This document shows positions 42,380-51,152 of a stretch of 64,000 bases of DNA, piece after piece. Origin of the DNA: Blastococcus sp. LR1 (lineage in GTDB: Bacteria; Actinomycetota; Actinomycetes; Mycobacteriales; Geodermatophilaceae); the NCBI RefSeq assembly GCF_020166105.1, contig NZ_JAIUJY010000006.1, positions 62,001-126,000 of the forward strand. Reading direction: 5' to 3'. The notes below the pieces were generated by a model. The model saw nothing but the letters and a program-made list of their open reading frames with translations, ran no database searches and was not told the DNA's origin. The stretch's first letter is position 1, and every line of letters starts with the position of its first letter. The translations under genes were made by a program, and so were the position numbers.

Positions 42380-43993
42380 TCAGCGGCTGCCGCGGCGCGA
42401 GCGCGAGCTGAACGACGCCGCGGACGACGAGCCCGCGCGGGCGGCGAGCTCGGCGCGGGTGCGCGCCGGACCCGAGGCCCGGGCGGAGCCGGAGCCGCCG
42501 CGGGAGCCACCGGAGGAGGAGGCGGCCTTCGGCGCGCCGCTCCCGGAGCGACCGCCGCCACCACCACCGCCACCACTGCGACGGCGACCGCCGCCACCCT
42601 GCTGCTGCGGCTGCTCGACCACCGGGGCCGGCTCCACGTAGGGCGCGGCCGGGCCGATCAGCGCGGTGATCTCCCGGGCGCCGGGCTTGATCGCCGAGAC
42701 CTCGGGGGTGATGCCGGCCTGGCGGGCCAGCGTGCGGACCTCGCCGGCCTGGTCGGGCGTGGCGATGGTGACGACGGCGCCCTCGGCGCCGGCGCGGGCG
42801 GTGCGGCCCGAGCGGTGCAGGTAGGCCTTGTGCTCGGCCGGCGGGTCGACGTGCACGACGATGGCGACGTCGTCGACGTGGATGCCGCGGGCGGCGATGT
42901 CGGTCGCGCAGAGCACGCGGGTGTCGCCGGTGGTGAACGCCTCGAGGTTGCGCTCGCGGGCGTTCTGGCTGAGGTTGCCGTGCAGGTCGACGGCGGGGAC
43001 GCCGGCCGCGGTCAGCTGCTTGGCCAGCTTCTTCGCCTGGTGCTTGGTGCGGGTGAACAGCACGCTGCGGCCGAGACCGGAGGCGAGCTCCTGCACGATG
43101 CGGGCCTTGTCGGTGGCGTCGACGCGGAAGACGTGGTGGGTCATGGTGCTGACCGGGGCCACGGCCGGGTCGACCGAGTGCGTGATCGGGTTGCTCAGGT
43201 AGCGCTTGACCAGCACGTCGACGCCGTTGTCCAGCGTGGCGGAGAAGAGCAGCCGCTGGCCGACCTTCGGGGTGCGGTCCATGAGGCGCTTCACGCCGGG
43301 CAGGAAGCCGAGGTCGGCCATGTGGTCGGCCTCGTCCAGGATCGTGATCTCGACGGCGCCGAGATCGCAGTGGCCCTGCTTGATGAGGTCCTCGAGCCGG
43401 CCGGGGCAGGCGATGACGACGTCGAGGCCACCGGCGAGCGCCTGCACCTGCGGGTTCTGGCCGACGCCACCGAAGATCGTCGTCGTCTTCATCCCGAGGG
43501 CGCGGGCCATCGGGTCGACGACGGCGGCGACCTGGTTGGCCAGCTCGCGGGTCGGCACCAGGATCAGCGCGCGCGGCCGCTTGGCCTGGCGCTTGCTGTC
43601 CGACGCGGCGAGGCGGGCGACCAGCGGGATGCTGAAGGCGAGGGTCTTGCCCGAGCCGGTGCGGCCGCGGCCGAGCACGTCACGCCCGGCGAGGCTGTCG
43701 GGCAGCGTCGCGACCTGGATCGGGAACGGCGCGTCGATGCCGCTGGCCGAGAGGACCTCGACCAGGGGCGCCGGGACGCCGAGCGCGGCGAACGTGGTGT
43801 CGGTCGGCAGCACGGTGGCGTCGGACCCGACGGGGACGACGGTGGCGGCCGGGGCGGCGGCCACGGGGGTCTGCTGGGTGTCCTGCTGCTCGCCCGCGGG
43901 GCGGGCGCCGGTGCCACGGCCACGGCCGCCGCGACGACGGCGGGGCCGCCCGTCAGCGGCGGGGGTGGACGGGGTGGTGTTCTGCGAAGTCAT
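42380..43993 (-). CDS. DEAD-box RNA helicase
   Basis: 537 aa from ATG 43993, with GAGGA upstream. A ~65-residue disordered Arg/Gly/Ala N-terminus precedes the core: Q motif around FPIQVATLPDSLAG, motif I GRGRTGSGKTLAF, Ia PTRELANQV, II LDEADHMAD, III FSATLDN and VI HRSGRTARAG. A Gly/Ser/Arg-rich C-terminal tail (RRRSGGGGGGGGRSGSG and similar) gives RNA-binding and condensate-like character. Such proteins unwind RNA in cold adaptation, ribosome assembly or decay. The C-terminal domain does not look like DbpA. Confidence 0.94.
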   Translation of the reverse strand: MTSQNTTPSTPAADGRPRRRRGGRGRGTGARPAGEQQDTQQTPVAAAPAATVVPVGSDATVLPTDTTFAALGVPAPLVEVLSASGIDAPFPIQVATLPDSLAGRDVLGRGRTGSGKTLAFSIPLVARLAASDSKRQAKRPRALILVPTRELANQVAAVVDPMARALGMKTTTIFGGVGQNPQVQALAGGLDVVIACPGRLEDLIKQGHCDLGAVEITILDEADHMADLGFLPGVKRLMDRTPKVGQRLLFSATLDNGVDVLVKRYLSNPITHSVDPAVAPVSTMTHHVFRVDATDKARIVQELASGLGRSVLFTRTKHQAKKLAKQLTAAGVPAVDLHGNLSQNARERNLEAFTTGDTRVLCATDIAARGIHVDDVAIVVHVDPPAEHKAYLHRSGRTARAGAEGAVVTIATPDQAGEVRTLARQAGITPEVSAIKPGAREITALIGPAAPYVEPAPVVEQPQQQGGGGRRRSGGGGGGGGRSGSGAPKAASSSGGSRGGSGSARASGPARTRAELAARAGSSSAASFSSRSRRGSR

Positions 43994-44306
43994 CGGTTCC
44001 TCGACACTCGAGTGGCCGCACGAGCACCTCGGCACGGGCGAGCGCAACGCTCCTGCGCATGCGCAGGGCGGGCTCACATCGTCGGCGAGACGTCGGTCAG
44101 CCTGGCGCGCCTCGGTGGCGCAGCCTAGGCCCGACGTCGATTCCTGCCGCTCCGGATGAGCGAGGGCGGCGCCGGTATCGACCACTCAACCAGACCGGGC
44201 CCGTCCGCGGTCCGATTGCGGGGGAGTGTCAGGTCACATCGGGTGAGGCCGGATCGCTGCGGAGCAGGGCAGCCGGGGCGCTGTCAGGGCGGCTGCGCCG
44301 TCGGCC
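43994..44306. other. Helicase-MFS intergenic region with 16-bp palindrome
   Basis: This 313-bp stretch separates divergent genes. CCTGCGCATGCGCAGG (44052-44067) is a perfect palindrome, 59 bp before the helicase start on its transcript side, so it may be a leader hairpin or an operator. The rest holds no convincing ORF or promoter that I can defend. Confidence 0.5.
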
Positions 44307-45653
44307 ATGCTGGGCTCCGTGACGAGCACCGCCGCGCCGCGCACCTCCCGCATCCACCCCGCCTGGTGGGTCGCGGCGGTGACCTTCCTGGCGCTGGTCG
44401 GTGCCGCCGCCTTCCGGGCGGTCCCGGGGGTGCTGATCGATCCGCTGCGCGACGAGTTCGGCTGGTCGGTGTCGACGATCTCGGCGGCGGTCGCGGTCAA
44501 CATGGCGCTCTACGGGCTCACCGCGCCGTTCGCCGCCGCGCTGATGGAGAACTTCGGCATCCGCCGCGTGGTGATCTCCGCGCTGCTGCTCACCGCGCTG
44601 GGCAGCGGACTGACGGTCTTCATGACGACGAGCTGGCAGCTGATCCTGCTGTGGGGCTTCGCCGTCGGGCTGGGCACCGGCTCGATGGCGCTCTCCCTGG
44701 TCGCGACGGTGACCGGTCGCTGGTTCGTGGCCCGCCGGGGTCTCGTGTCCGGCGTCCTCACCGCCGGTGGCGCGACCGGGCAGTTGGTGTTCCTCCCGCT
44801 GGTGGCGTGGGCGGACCAGAACTGGGGCTGGCGGTCGGCCTCGCTGGGCACCACGGCCGCGGCGCTCGCCGTCGTCCCGCTGGTGGCCTGGTTGCTGCGC
44901 GACCGGCCGCGCGACCTCGGCGTCGTGCCCTACGGCGGCACGGCGGCGGACGACCGCATCTCGGAGGACACCGAGCCGGTGCGCGCCGGAGCCGCCCGGA
45001 CCGCGGTCACCGGCTTGCTCGAGGCGGCCCGGCGCCGTCCGTTCTGGCTGCTGGCCGGCGGCTTCTTCATCTGCGGGCTGTCGACGAACGGGCTGGTGCA
45101 GCCGCACTTCATCCCGGCCGCGCACGACCACGGCATGCCGGTGACGACGGCCGCGGGGTTGCTCGCCGTCGTCGGGATCTTCGACATCGCCGGCACCGTG
45201 CTCTCGGGCTGGCTGACCGACCGGGTCGATCCGCGGGTGCTGCTGCTGGCCTACTACGGGCTGCGCGGGTTCTCGCTGTTCCTGCTGCCGCCGCTGTTCG
45301 GGCCGGACCTGCACGTCAGCATGATCGCGTTCATCGTCTTCTACGGCCTGGACTGGGTGGCCACGGTGCCGCCGACCCTCGCGCTGTGCCGGGAGCACTT
45401 CGGCGCCCGCGCGCCGATCGTGTTCGGGTGGGTGTTCGCCTCGCACCAGCTGGGCGCGGCGGTGGCGGCGTTCGGCGGGGGCGTCATCCGCGACGTCACC
45501 GGCTCCTACGACCTGGCCTGGTTCCTGGCCGGCGGCTTCTGCATGGCGGCGGCGGTCATGTCGATCTCGATCCGCCGCAACCGGCCGGCGCCGCCGAAGA
45601 CCGCGCTGCCGACCGATCCGGTGACGGCCGCCGCCGACCAGGCCCACGGCTGA
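44307..45653 (+). CDS. MFS transporter (12-TM, OFA-like)
   Basis: 448 aa from ATG 44307 or GTG 44319. Twelve hydrophobic segments. Loop 2-3 reads FGIRRVVISALLL, a variant of the MFS loop motif, and the central loop is rich in charged residues. The AFRAVPGVLIDPLRDEFGWS start and AGGATGQLVFLPLVAW segment are typical of oxalate/formate or monocarboxylate-like carriers, but the substrate is not readable. It is single, divergent from the helicase, and ends at a terminator that overlaps its stop. Confidence 0.88.
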   Translation: MLGSVTSTAAPRTSRIHPAWWVAAVTFLALVGAAAFRAVPGVLIDPLRDEFGWSVSTISAAVAVNMALYGLTAPFAAALMENFGIRRVVISALLLTALGSGLTVFMTTSWQLILLWGFAVGLGTGSMALSLVATVTGRWFVARRGLVSGVLTAGGATGQLVFLPLVAWADQNWGWRSASLGTTAAALAVVPLVAWLLRDRPRDLGVVPYGGTAADDRISEDTEPVRAGAARTAVTGLLEAARRRPFWLLAGGFFICGLSTNGLVQPHFIPAAHDHGMPVTTAAGLLAVVGIFDIAGTVLSGWLTDRVDPRVLLLAYYGLRGFSLFLLPPLFGPDLHVSMIAFIVFYGLDWVATVPPTLALCREHFGARAPIVFGWVFASHQLGAAVAAFGGGVIRDVTGSYDLAWFLAGGFCMAAAVMSISIRRNRPAPPKTALPTDPVTAAADQAHG

Positions 45654-45665
45654 CGGCCTGGTCGG
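45634..45665. terminator. Terminator between convergent MFS and GMC genes
   Basis: CCGACCAGGCC (45634-45644) pairs perfectly with 45655-45665 around a 10-nt loop, overlapping the MFS stop codon. Confidence 0.75.
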
Positions 45666-45673
45666 CTACCGCG

Positions 45674-47308
45674 TCAGCGCGAGGCGGCCAGCTGCGCCGC
45701 AGGGATGCGACCCAGGATCAGGTCGGCGGCCCGCTCGGCGAGCATGATCGTCGGGGCGTTCGTGTTGCCCCGCACCAGCGTCGGCATGACCGAGGCGTCG
45801 ACGACCCGCAGGCCCTCGATGCCGTGCACCCGCATCTGCGAGTCGACGACGGCCATGGGATCAGAACCGTCGCCCGCGCCCATCCGGCAGGACGACACCG
45901 GGTGGTACAGCGACTCGAGGGTGTCGCGCACCTTCTCCCGCAACGCCTCGCGACCCTGCGTGGCGCTGCCGGGCGACCACTCGTCGGCCAGCACCGACGA
46001 CAGCGGGCCGGTGGCGCCGATCTGCCGCGCCTGCTCGACGCCGGAGACCAGCGCGTCGAGGTCGCGCTCGTCGGTGAGGTAACCGGCGTCGATCGCCGGC
46101 GCCCACGTCGGGTCGGCCGAACGCAGCCGCACCGAGCCGCGCGAGTGCACGTGCACCAGCACGACGGCGGCGGTGAAGGCCTCGGCGTCCGGGTCGATCT
46201 CCGCCTGCTTCCAGAACTTCACCGGAAGGAAGTGCATCTGCAGGTCCGGCTCGGTCACGTCCGGGTTCGACTTCGTGAACAGCCCCGCCTCGGCGAGGTT
46301 GGAGGTGAGCGGCCCGCGGCCGGTCAGCTTCCAGCGCGCCACGTTCAGCGGCGTCTCGGCCAGGCGCAGCGACGTGCCCGAGCGGGTGTTCCAGACCACC
46401 GGGACCAGCGGGTGGTCCTGCAGGCCGCCGCCCACGCCGGGCAGGTCGTGGACGACGTCGACGCCGACCTCGCGCAGGTGCTCGGCCGGGCCGATGCCCG
46501 AGAGCATGAGCAGCTGGGGGGAGTTGACCGCACCGCCGGAGAGGACGACCTCGCGGGTCGCCCGCACCGTGTGCAGCTGGCCGCCGCAGCGGTACTCCAC
46601 GCCGGTCGCGCGGCCGCTCTCGACGAGCACGCGGGTGGTCAGGGCGCCGGTCTTCACGGTCAGGTTCGGCCGCCCGGCGGCGGGGTGCAGGTAGGCGTCG
46701 GCGGCCGACCAGCGGCGGCCGCGCTTCTGCGTCACCTGGTACGGCCCGACCCCCTCCTGCGAGGCGCCGTTGAAGTCGGGGTTGCGCTGGTAGCCGGCGG
46801 CCACCGCCGACTCGACCACGGCCTCGGTCCAGGGGTGCGGGCTGCGGAGGTCCTCTACCCGGAGCGGGCCGCCGACGCCGTGCCACTCGTCGGCTCCTCG
46901 GGAGTTGTCCTCCATCCGCTTGAACAGCGGGAGGACCTGGTCGTAGGACCAGGAGGGGTCGCCGGTGAGCTCGGCCCACTCGTCGTAGTCCGCCTTGGCG
47001 CCGCGGATGTAGATCATCGCGTTGATCGACGACGAGCCGCCGAGCAGCTTCCCGCGCGGCCAGAAGAGCTTGCGGCCACCGAGGCCGGGCTGCTCGTCGG
47101 TCGTGTAGTTCCAGTCGAGCCGCGTGCGCCAGACCTTGTAGAGGCCGGCCGGGGCCTGGACCTCGAGCACCTTGTCGTCGCCGCCGGCCTCGAGCAGGAG
47201 GACCCGCAGCGAGGGGTCCTCGGTGAGCCGCCCGGCCAGCGCGCTGCCGGCCGAACCCGCCCCGACGACGACGACGTCGTACTCCTCGTGTGCCATGGGG
47301 GCGTTCAC
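45674..47308 (-). CDS. GMC-family FAD oxidoreductase (choline/alcohol dehydrogenase-like)
   Basis: 544 aa from GTG 47308, with GGAAAG upstream and a GTGA overlap with the aldehyde dehydrogenase; ATG 47296 is the alternative. FAD motif YDVVVVGAGSAGSALAGRLT; GMC signature PRGKLLGGSSSINAMIYIRG; C-terminal NAPTIMLAERAADLIL with the HPVSSCRMG active-site histidine. The family oxidises alcohols such as choline to aldehydes. Tight coupling to an aldehyde dehydrogenase suggests alcohol to acid in two steps. The pair could be a betaine pathway, but other alcohols are equally possible. Confidence 0.92.
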   Translation of the reverse strand: MNAPMAHEEYDVVVVGAGSAGSALAGRLTEDPSLRVLLLEAGGDDKVLEVQAPAGLYKVWRTRLDWNYTTDEQPGLGGRKLFWPRGKLLGGSSSINAMIYIRGAKADYDEWAELTGDPSWSYDQVLPLFKRMEDNSRGADEWHGVGGPLRVEDLRSPHPWTEAVVESAVAAGYQRNPDFNGASQEGVGPYQVTQKRGRRWSAADAYLHPAAGRPNLTVKTGALTTRVLVESGRATGVEYRCGGQLHTVRATREVVLSGGAVNSPQLLMLSGIGPAEHLREVGVDVVHDLPGVGGGLQDHPLVPVVWNTRSGTSLRLAETPLNVARWKLTGRGPLTSNLAEAGLFTKSNPDVTEPDLQMHFLPVKFWKQAEIDPDAEAFTAAVVLVHVHSRGSVRLRSADPTWAPAIDAGYLTDERDLDALVSGVEQARQIGATGPLSSVLADEWSPGSATQGREALREKVRDTLESLYHPVSSCRMGAGDGSDPMAVVDSQMRVHGIEGLRVVDASVMPTLVRGNTNAPTIMLAERAADLILGRIPAAQLAASR

Positions 47309-48858
47309 CGGTGCTTTCCGTGGACCATGCCCATGACGCGGGCGAGGGCGTCGGCGGCCGATGCGGGCCGGCTGAAGCTCATGAGGTTGACCGGCAGGGC
47401 GTAGTTCTGCCGGGTGATGGCCTTGGCGCGGGTGAACTCCTTGAGCCCGTCCTCGCCGTGGATACGGCCGAATCCGGAGTCGCCGACGCCGCCGAAGGGC
47501 AGCGCCGGGACCGAGGCGAAGGTCAGCACGGAGTTCACCGACGTCATGCCGCTCTTCATCCGGCGGGCGAGGTCCAGGCCGCGCTCCTTGGACTTGGAGA
47601 AGACCGACCCGGCGAGGCCGTACGTGGTGGCGTTGGTCCGCGCGAGGGCCTCTTCGGCGTCGCGCACCCTGGTGATCGTGATCGTGGGGCCGAAGGTCTC
47701 CTCCTGCACCGCCGAGGAGTTCTCGGGGACGTCGAGCAGCACGGTCGGGGCGACGTAGCCCTCGGCCGGGTAGGCGTCGGCGTCGGTGCCGCCGGTGACC
47801 ACGCGGGCGCCCGCGGCGGTCGCGTCGGCGACGTGCCGGTTCACGATGTCGATCTGCGACGGCATGGTCATCGGGCCGTAGGTCGCCTCGCCGTCGGAGC
47901 CGGGGCGCAGGTTGCGGACCTGGTTGGTGACCTCGGTGACGAAGCGGTCGTAGACGGCCTCGGTGGCGTAGACCCGCTCGATGCCGATGCAGGTCTGCCC
48001 GCCGTTGCTCATCGAGCCCCAGACGGCGGCGTCGGCGGCGGCGACCACGTCGGCGTCGTCGTCGACGATCATCGCGTCCTTGCCGCCGAGCTCCATGAGC
48101 ACCGGGGTGAGGGTCTCGGCGCAGGTGGCCATGACCTTCTTGCCGGTCGCGGCCGAGCCGGTGAAGGCGATCTTGCCGACGTGCGCACGGCACAGCGCGG
48201 CGCCGGTCTCGCCGAAGCCGGTGACCAGCTGGAAGGCGTCGGGCACGTCCGGAACGGCGGCCCGCCAGGCAGCCGCCAGCCAGGCACCCACGGCGGGGGT
48301 GTACTCCGAGGGCTTGAAGACGACGGCGTTGCCGGCGGCCAGGGCGTAGGCGATCGAGCCCATCGGCGTGAACACCGGGTAGTTCCACGGGCCGATGACG
48401 CCGACGACGCCCAGCGGCTGGTACTCCAGGTACGCGGTGTGGTTCGCGGCCAGCAGACCGGTGGGCACCTTGCGGGGGCCGAGCGACTTGCGGGCGTGCC
48501 CGCCGGCCCAGGCGAGGTGGTCGACGGCCAGGGTGATCTCGAGGATCGCGTCGGCGTGCGGCTTGCCGTTCTCCCGGTGCACCAGGTCGGCCAGCTCGTG
48601 CATGCGCCGGGCGAGGTAGCCGCGGTAGGCCGAGAGGCGCTGCTTGCGCCCGTCCCAGCCCAGCGCTGCCCACTGCTCCGCGGCGGTGCGCGCCCGGGCG
48701 ACGGTCTCCTCGACCGCGGCGGCGTCGTGCACCGGGAAGACGCCGACCACCGCACCGCTGGCGGGGGCGGTGGACTCGAAGGTCTCGGTCGTGCTGTGGC
48801 GGTCGACGGTCCCCGCGGTACCGGCGTCGACGGCGTCCAACTCTTCGGCGAGCGACAT
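47305..48858 (-). CDS. Aldehyde dehydrogenase
   Basis: 517 aa from ATG 48858. The NAD-binding segment GVIGPWNYPVFTPMGSIAYA is followed by VFKPSEYTP, IAFTGSAATGKKVM and the catalytic Glu in LMELGGKDAMIVDDD. The catalytic Cys is in NGGQTCIGIERVY, and GGVGDSGFGRIHGEDGLKEF closes the fold. It is most like the SSADH/betaine-aldehyde type without a decisive substrate motif. It leads the operon and is coupled (GTGA) to the GMC oxidoreductase that would supply its aldehyde. Confidence 0.93.
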   Translation of the reverse strand: MSLAEELDAVDAGTAGTVDRHSTTETFESTAPASGAVVGVFPVHDAAAVEETVARARTAAEQWAALGWDGRKQRLSAYRGYLARRMHELADLVHRENGKPHADAILEITLAVDHLAWAGGHARKSLGPRKVPTGLLAANHTAYLEYQPLGVVGVIGPWNYPVFTPMGSIAYALAAGNAVVFKPSEYTPAVGAWLAAAWRAAVPDVPDAFQLVTGFGETGAALCRAHVGKIAFTGSAATGKKVMATCAETLTPVLMELGGKDAMIVDDDADVVAAADAAVWGSMSNGGQTCIGIERVYATEAVYDRFVTEVTNQVRNLRPGSDGEATYGPMTMPSQIDIVNRHVADATAAGARVVTGGTDADAYPAEGYVAPTVLLDVPENSSAVQEETFGPTITITRVRDAEEALARTNATTYGLAGSVFSKSKERGLDLARRMKSGMTSVNSVLTFASVPALPFGGVGDSGFGRIHGEDGLKEFTRAKAITRQNYALPVNLMSFSRPASAADALARVMGMVHGKHR

Positions 48859-48915
48859 GGTGATGCACGTTACCCGCGGGGGACAGGCATCGCGGCGTGG
48901 GTCGCCCGGTCGGGG

Positions 48916-49356
48916 TCAGGCGCTCCGGTCGCTGCCGTCGACGACGGCCCAGGCGGTCTTCAGCCCGGGCTCGGAGTACCAGCCGTGTGCCGTGGAGAGG
49001 TCGGCGACGAGGTAGAGGCCGAACCCGCCGAGGCCCGGGTCGCGGCCCTGCGCAGGGGACGGCGGGACGTCGGCGGCGGAGTCGCGGACGGCGATCAGCC
49101 ACTGGTCGTCACGGCGGCCGAGGACCGCCGCGACGGGTGCGCCACCGTGCCGGAGGGCGTTGGAGGTGAGCTCGTCGGCGATCAGGACGAGCTGCTCGGA
49201 CCAGTGGTCCTGCTCGGGGTCGCGCACGGTGGGGCTGCCGGTCATGGATGCGCGCAGCCGTGCCCGGAGCGCCGCGAGCTCGCCCAGCCCGCCGAGCTCC
49301 TGGCACCAGACCTCGGGGAAGGCGTGCGGTGGGCGCGCGGACTGCCACAGCGCCAC
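48916..49356 (-). CDS. Anti-sigma-type histidine-kinase-like ATPase
   Basis: 146 aa from GTG 49356. N-box IADELTSNALRHGG, then a mid-region strand WLIAVRDSAADVPP, and G-box GGFGLYLVADLSTAHGW. This is the RsbW/SpoIIAB-like HATPase_c_2 fold, which phosphorylates STAS antagonists or sequesters sigma factors. No partner gene is adjacent. The nearest STAS gene is 1.3 kb away on the other strand. Confidence 0.88.
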   Translation of the reverse strand: MALWQSARPPHAFPEVWCQELGGLGELAALRARLRASMTGSPTVRDPEQDHWSEQLVLIADELTSNALRHGGAPVAAVLGRRDDQWLIAVRDSAADVPPSPAQGRDPGLGGFGLYLVADLSTAHGWYSEPGLKTAWAVVDGSDRSA

Positions 49357-49432
49357 GCGACCTGCCTCTCTCCCGCCGGCGATCCCCGCCGGTCCTCGCC
49401 GCACCCCTGCCCGTTCGACGGCGCGCCGAACC

Positions 49433-49465
49433 CTCGCCTCACCCGAAGGTGACAGGTGAGACGAG
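49433..49465 (-). terminator. Hairpin after the 123-aa gene
   Basis: CTCGCCTCACC (49433-49443) pairs with 49455-49465, with one mismatch, below the 3' end of the minus-strand gene. Confidence 0.55.
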
Positions 49466-49482
49466 GGAGCGGGGTCCTTCTA

Positions 49483-49854
49483 CTACTGGCCCCAGCGCGG
49501 GATGCCGGAGGCGCCGGGGGCGTGGCCGTGGGTGGCCGGACGGCCACCCTTCTTCCGGACACCGGGGCTCCCGGAGCCCGGCGCGGGCGCCACCGCGGTC
49601 CAGCTGGAGAACAGCGACAGCCACTGATCGCTGGTCAGCGCCGTCGGCCGGGTGGTGGGGACGAGGTTCTCCTGGTGCAGCCAGCGGACGCCGGCCGTTC
49701 CGGGCAGCTGGGAGCGCAGCAGCGGACCGAGCGGAGCCGAGGGGGAGGCCAGCACGGCGTGCGCGAGGCGGTCGAAGGCGGCGGCCTCCGACTCCGGAAG
49801 TGCGGCGCGGGCATCGGCGGCGGGCGCGTGGCTGAGAGGGGCAGGGCGTGACAA
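49483..49854 (-). CDS. 123-aa hypothetical protein
   Basis: Starts TTG 49854, with a good GGAGG seven bases upstream. The first ~75 residues are helical (DARAALPESEAAAFDRLAHA, and TALTSDQWLSLFSSWTAVAP). The tail is Gly/Pro/His-rich and disordered. No transmembrane segment and no recognised motif. It is preceded by a 212-bp GC-rich leader that contains only a possible 10-aa ORF. Confidence 0.55.
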   Translation of the reverse strand: MSRPAPLSHAPAADARAALPESEAAAFDRLAHAVLASPSAPLGPLLRSQLPGTAGVRWLHQENLVPTTRPTALTSDQWLSLFSSWTAVAPAPGSGSPGVRKKGGRPATHGHAPGASGIPRWGQ

Positions 49855-49991
49855 GGGGTACCTCCGCGGGGGGAAGGGGCACAGGGCGTCCGCGGGCCAC
49901 CGGGGCCCGCCGGGAACGCGAGGGAGCGAGCGCCCGGCAGGACCGGGCGCGGACGGCGGGCGGAAGAAGTCCGGCCCGCGGCAGCGTCAGC

Positions 49992-50024
49992 TCAGGAGGT
50001 GCGCATCCGCACGAAGTACCGCAT
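49992..50024 (-). CDS. Possible 10-aa leader peptide
   Basis: ATG 50024 opens MRYFVRMRTS and a stop. It lies between the 107-aa membrane gene and the TTG gene, in the leader of the latter. A leader-peptide role is possible, but the length alone is weak evidence. Confidence 0.2.
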   Translation of the reverse strand: MRYFVRMRTS

Positions 50025-50066
50025 GGCGAGCACCGTAGGCCCGCCTCCGCCGACGTGTCGAGCGGA

Positions 50067-50390
50067 TTAGTCGGAGCCTTCCTGGGCCGCCTTGCGGGCC
50101 TGGTGGGCCTCCCAGCGCGCCCGGTCCTTGGCGCGCGCACCGGCGTTCCGGTCCCACTTCTCCTGGCGCTTGCGGGCCCGGACGAGCTCGCGCTCCTCGA
50201 AGGTCTCGTGGGAGTCCCAGTCGTGTGCGAGGACGGCCATGGCGACCCCGACCACCAGGACGATCGCCACGAACGCGGCGAGGTAGGGGTCCAGCACCAG
50301 GAACGAACCGCCCGCGACGGCGAGGCCCAGGACGACGGCCACCACCAGGAGGGGTGGGACGGTGCGGGACGACGGGCTGCCCTGGGTCAC
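50067..50390 (-). CDS. Hypothetical membrane protein
   Basis: 107 aa from GTG 50390. Two hydrophobic helices (LLVVAVVLGLAVAGGSFLVL and AAFVAIVLVVGVAMAVLAHD) are followed by a long, basic and acidic helix (FEERELVRARKRQEKWDRNA). The tail is soluble and probably cytoplasmic. I do not recognise the family; small actinobacterial two-helix proteins of this shape are common. Confidence 0.7.
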   Translation of the reverse strand: MTQGSPSSRTVPPLLVVAVVLGLAVAGGSFLVLDPYLAAFVAIVLVVGVAMAVLAHDWDSHETFEERELVRARKRQEKWDRNAGARAKDRARWEAHQARKAAQEGSD

Positions 50391-50620
50391 CCGCCCAGTA
50401 TCCGCCGCCTCCGCCTGGGAACCGGGCCGCGGCGACGTAACGCTGGTCTCACCGGGGCTGTTCCCCGGGAGTGTCGTGACCTTGCCGGCCTTGCGCCTGG
50501 ACCATCCGGTCCCTACGGTCGGGTGGACGGTTCAACAGCAGCCGTGTTTTGCCAGTGCTGGTCGTCGTGTTCGCGCCCGCAGGCTCACTGGTCCGGTACA
50601 CGCCCGAGAGGGGCACATCC

Positions 50621-51019
50621 GTGACCGCTTCTTCGCTCGACCGTCATTCCATGTCTGACGACTTCCGTTCTACCGACGTCCTCGACCTGGGTCTTGTCAC
50701 GCTCGTCGTGTCGGGCCCCGCCGCCCTGCCCCGCATCGCGGCCACGGGCGAGGTCGACTGCACCACCGCGCCGAAGTTCCGCGAGCGCGTCGAGCAGCTG
50801 CTCGACGCCGGAGCCCGCGAGGTCACCCTCGACCTCACCGCGGTGACCTTCCTCGACTCCGCCGGCCTCTGTGCGCTCGCGACCCTCCACCGCCACGCCA
50901 CGGCCGCCTCCGTCGAGCTCCGCGTGCTCGCCGCCACCCGCGCGGTCATCCGCCCGATGGAGATCACCGGGCTGTGGAACCTGCTCGGTGGCCAGCGGGT
51001 TCAGTCGCTCGCTTCCTGA
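50621..51019 (+). CDS. STAS-domain anti-sigma factor antagonist
   Basis: 132 aa from GTG 50621; ATG 50651 is the alternative. The STAS core reads PRIAATGEVDCTTAPKFRER, then ARE-VTLDLTAVTFLDSAGL. The serine of the DSAG segment is the usual phosphorylation site of RsbV/SpoIIAA-type proteins. Unphosphorylated, it binds an RsbW-type kinase and frees the sigma factor. The N-terminal ~25 residues are extra. A terminator follows. Confidence 0.9.
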   Translation: MTASSLDRHSMSDDFRSTDVLDLGLVTLVVSGPAALPRIAATGEVDCTTAPKFRERVEQLLDAGAREVTLDLTAVTFLDSAGLCALATLHRHATAASVELRVLAATRAVIRPMEITGLWNLLGGQRVQSLAS

Positions 51020-51030
51020 CCTGCGCGTCA

Positions 51031-51066
51031 CAGAGGCCCCTGCCGGTTCGCCGGTGGGGGCCTCTG
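51031..51066 (+). terminator. Terminator after the STAS gene
   Basis: CAGAGGCCCC (51031-51040) pairs with 51057-51066, and CCGG/CCGG (51043-51054) forms an inner stem around TTCG. Confidence 0.8.
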
Positions 51067-51152
51067 CGCGCGGTGCTCCTGGGGGCGGGGCAGACTCGGA
51101 CCCGTAGTCCGGCCCGTCCGGGGCCGAAGGCGGATCTACGAGGAGGACTCCC

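Noticed and set aside
45674..49102. A 1142-codon minus-strand frame spanning the GMC oxidoreductase and running on past the aldehyde dehydrogenase.
   Set aside because: Only its last half is the GMC protein; upstream it is an out-of-frame translation of the aldehyde dehydrogenase. A fusion protein is not supported.
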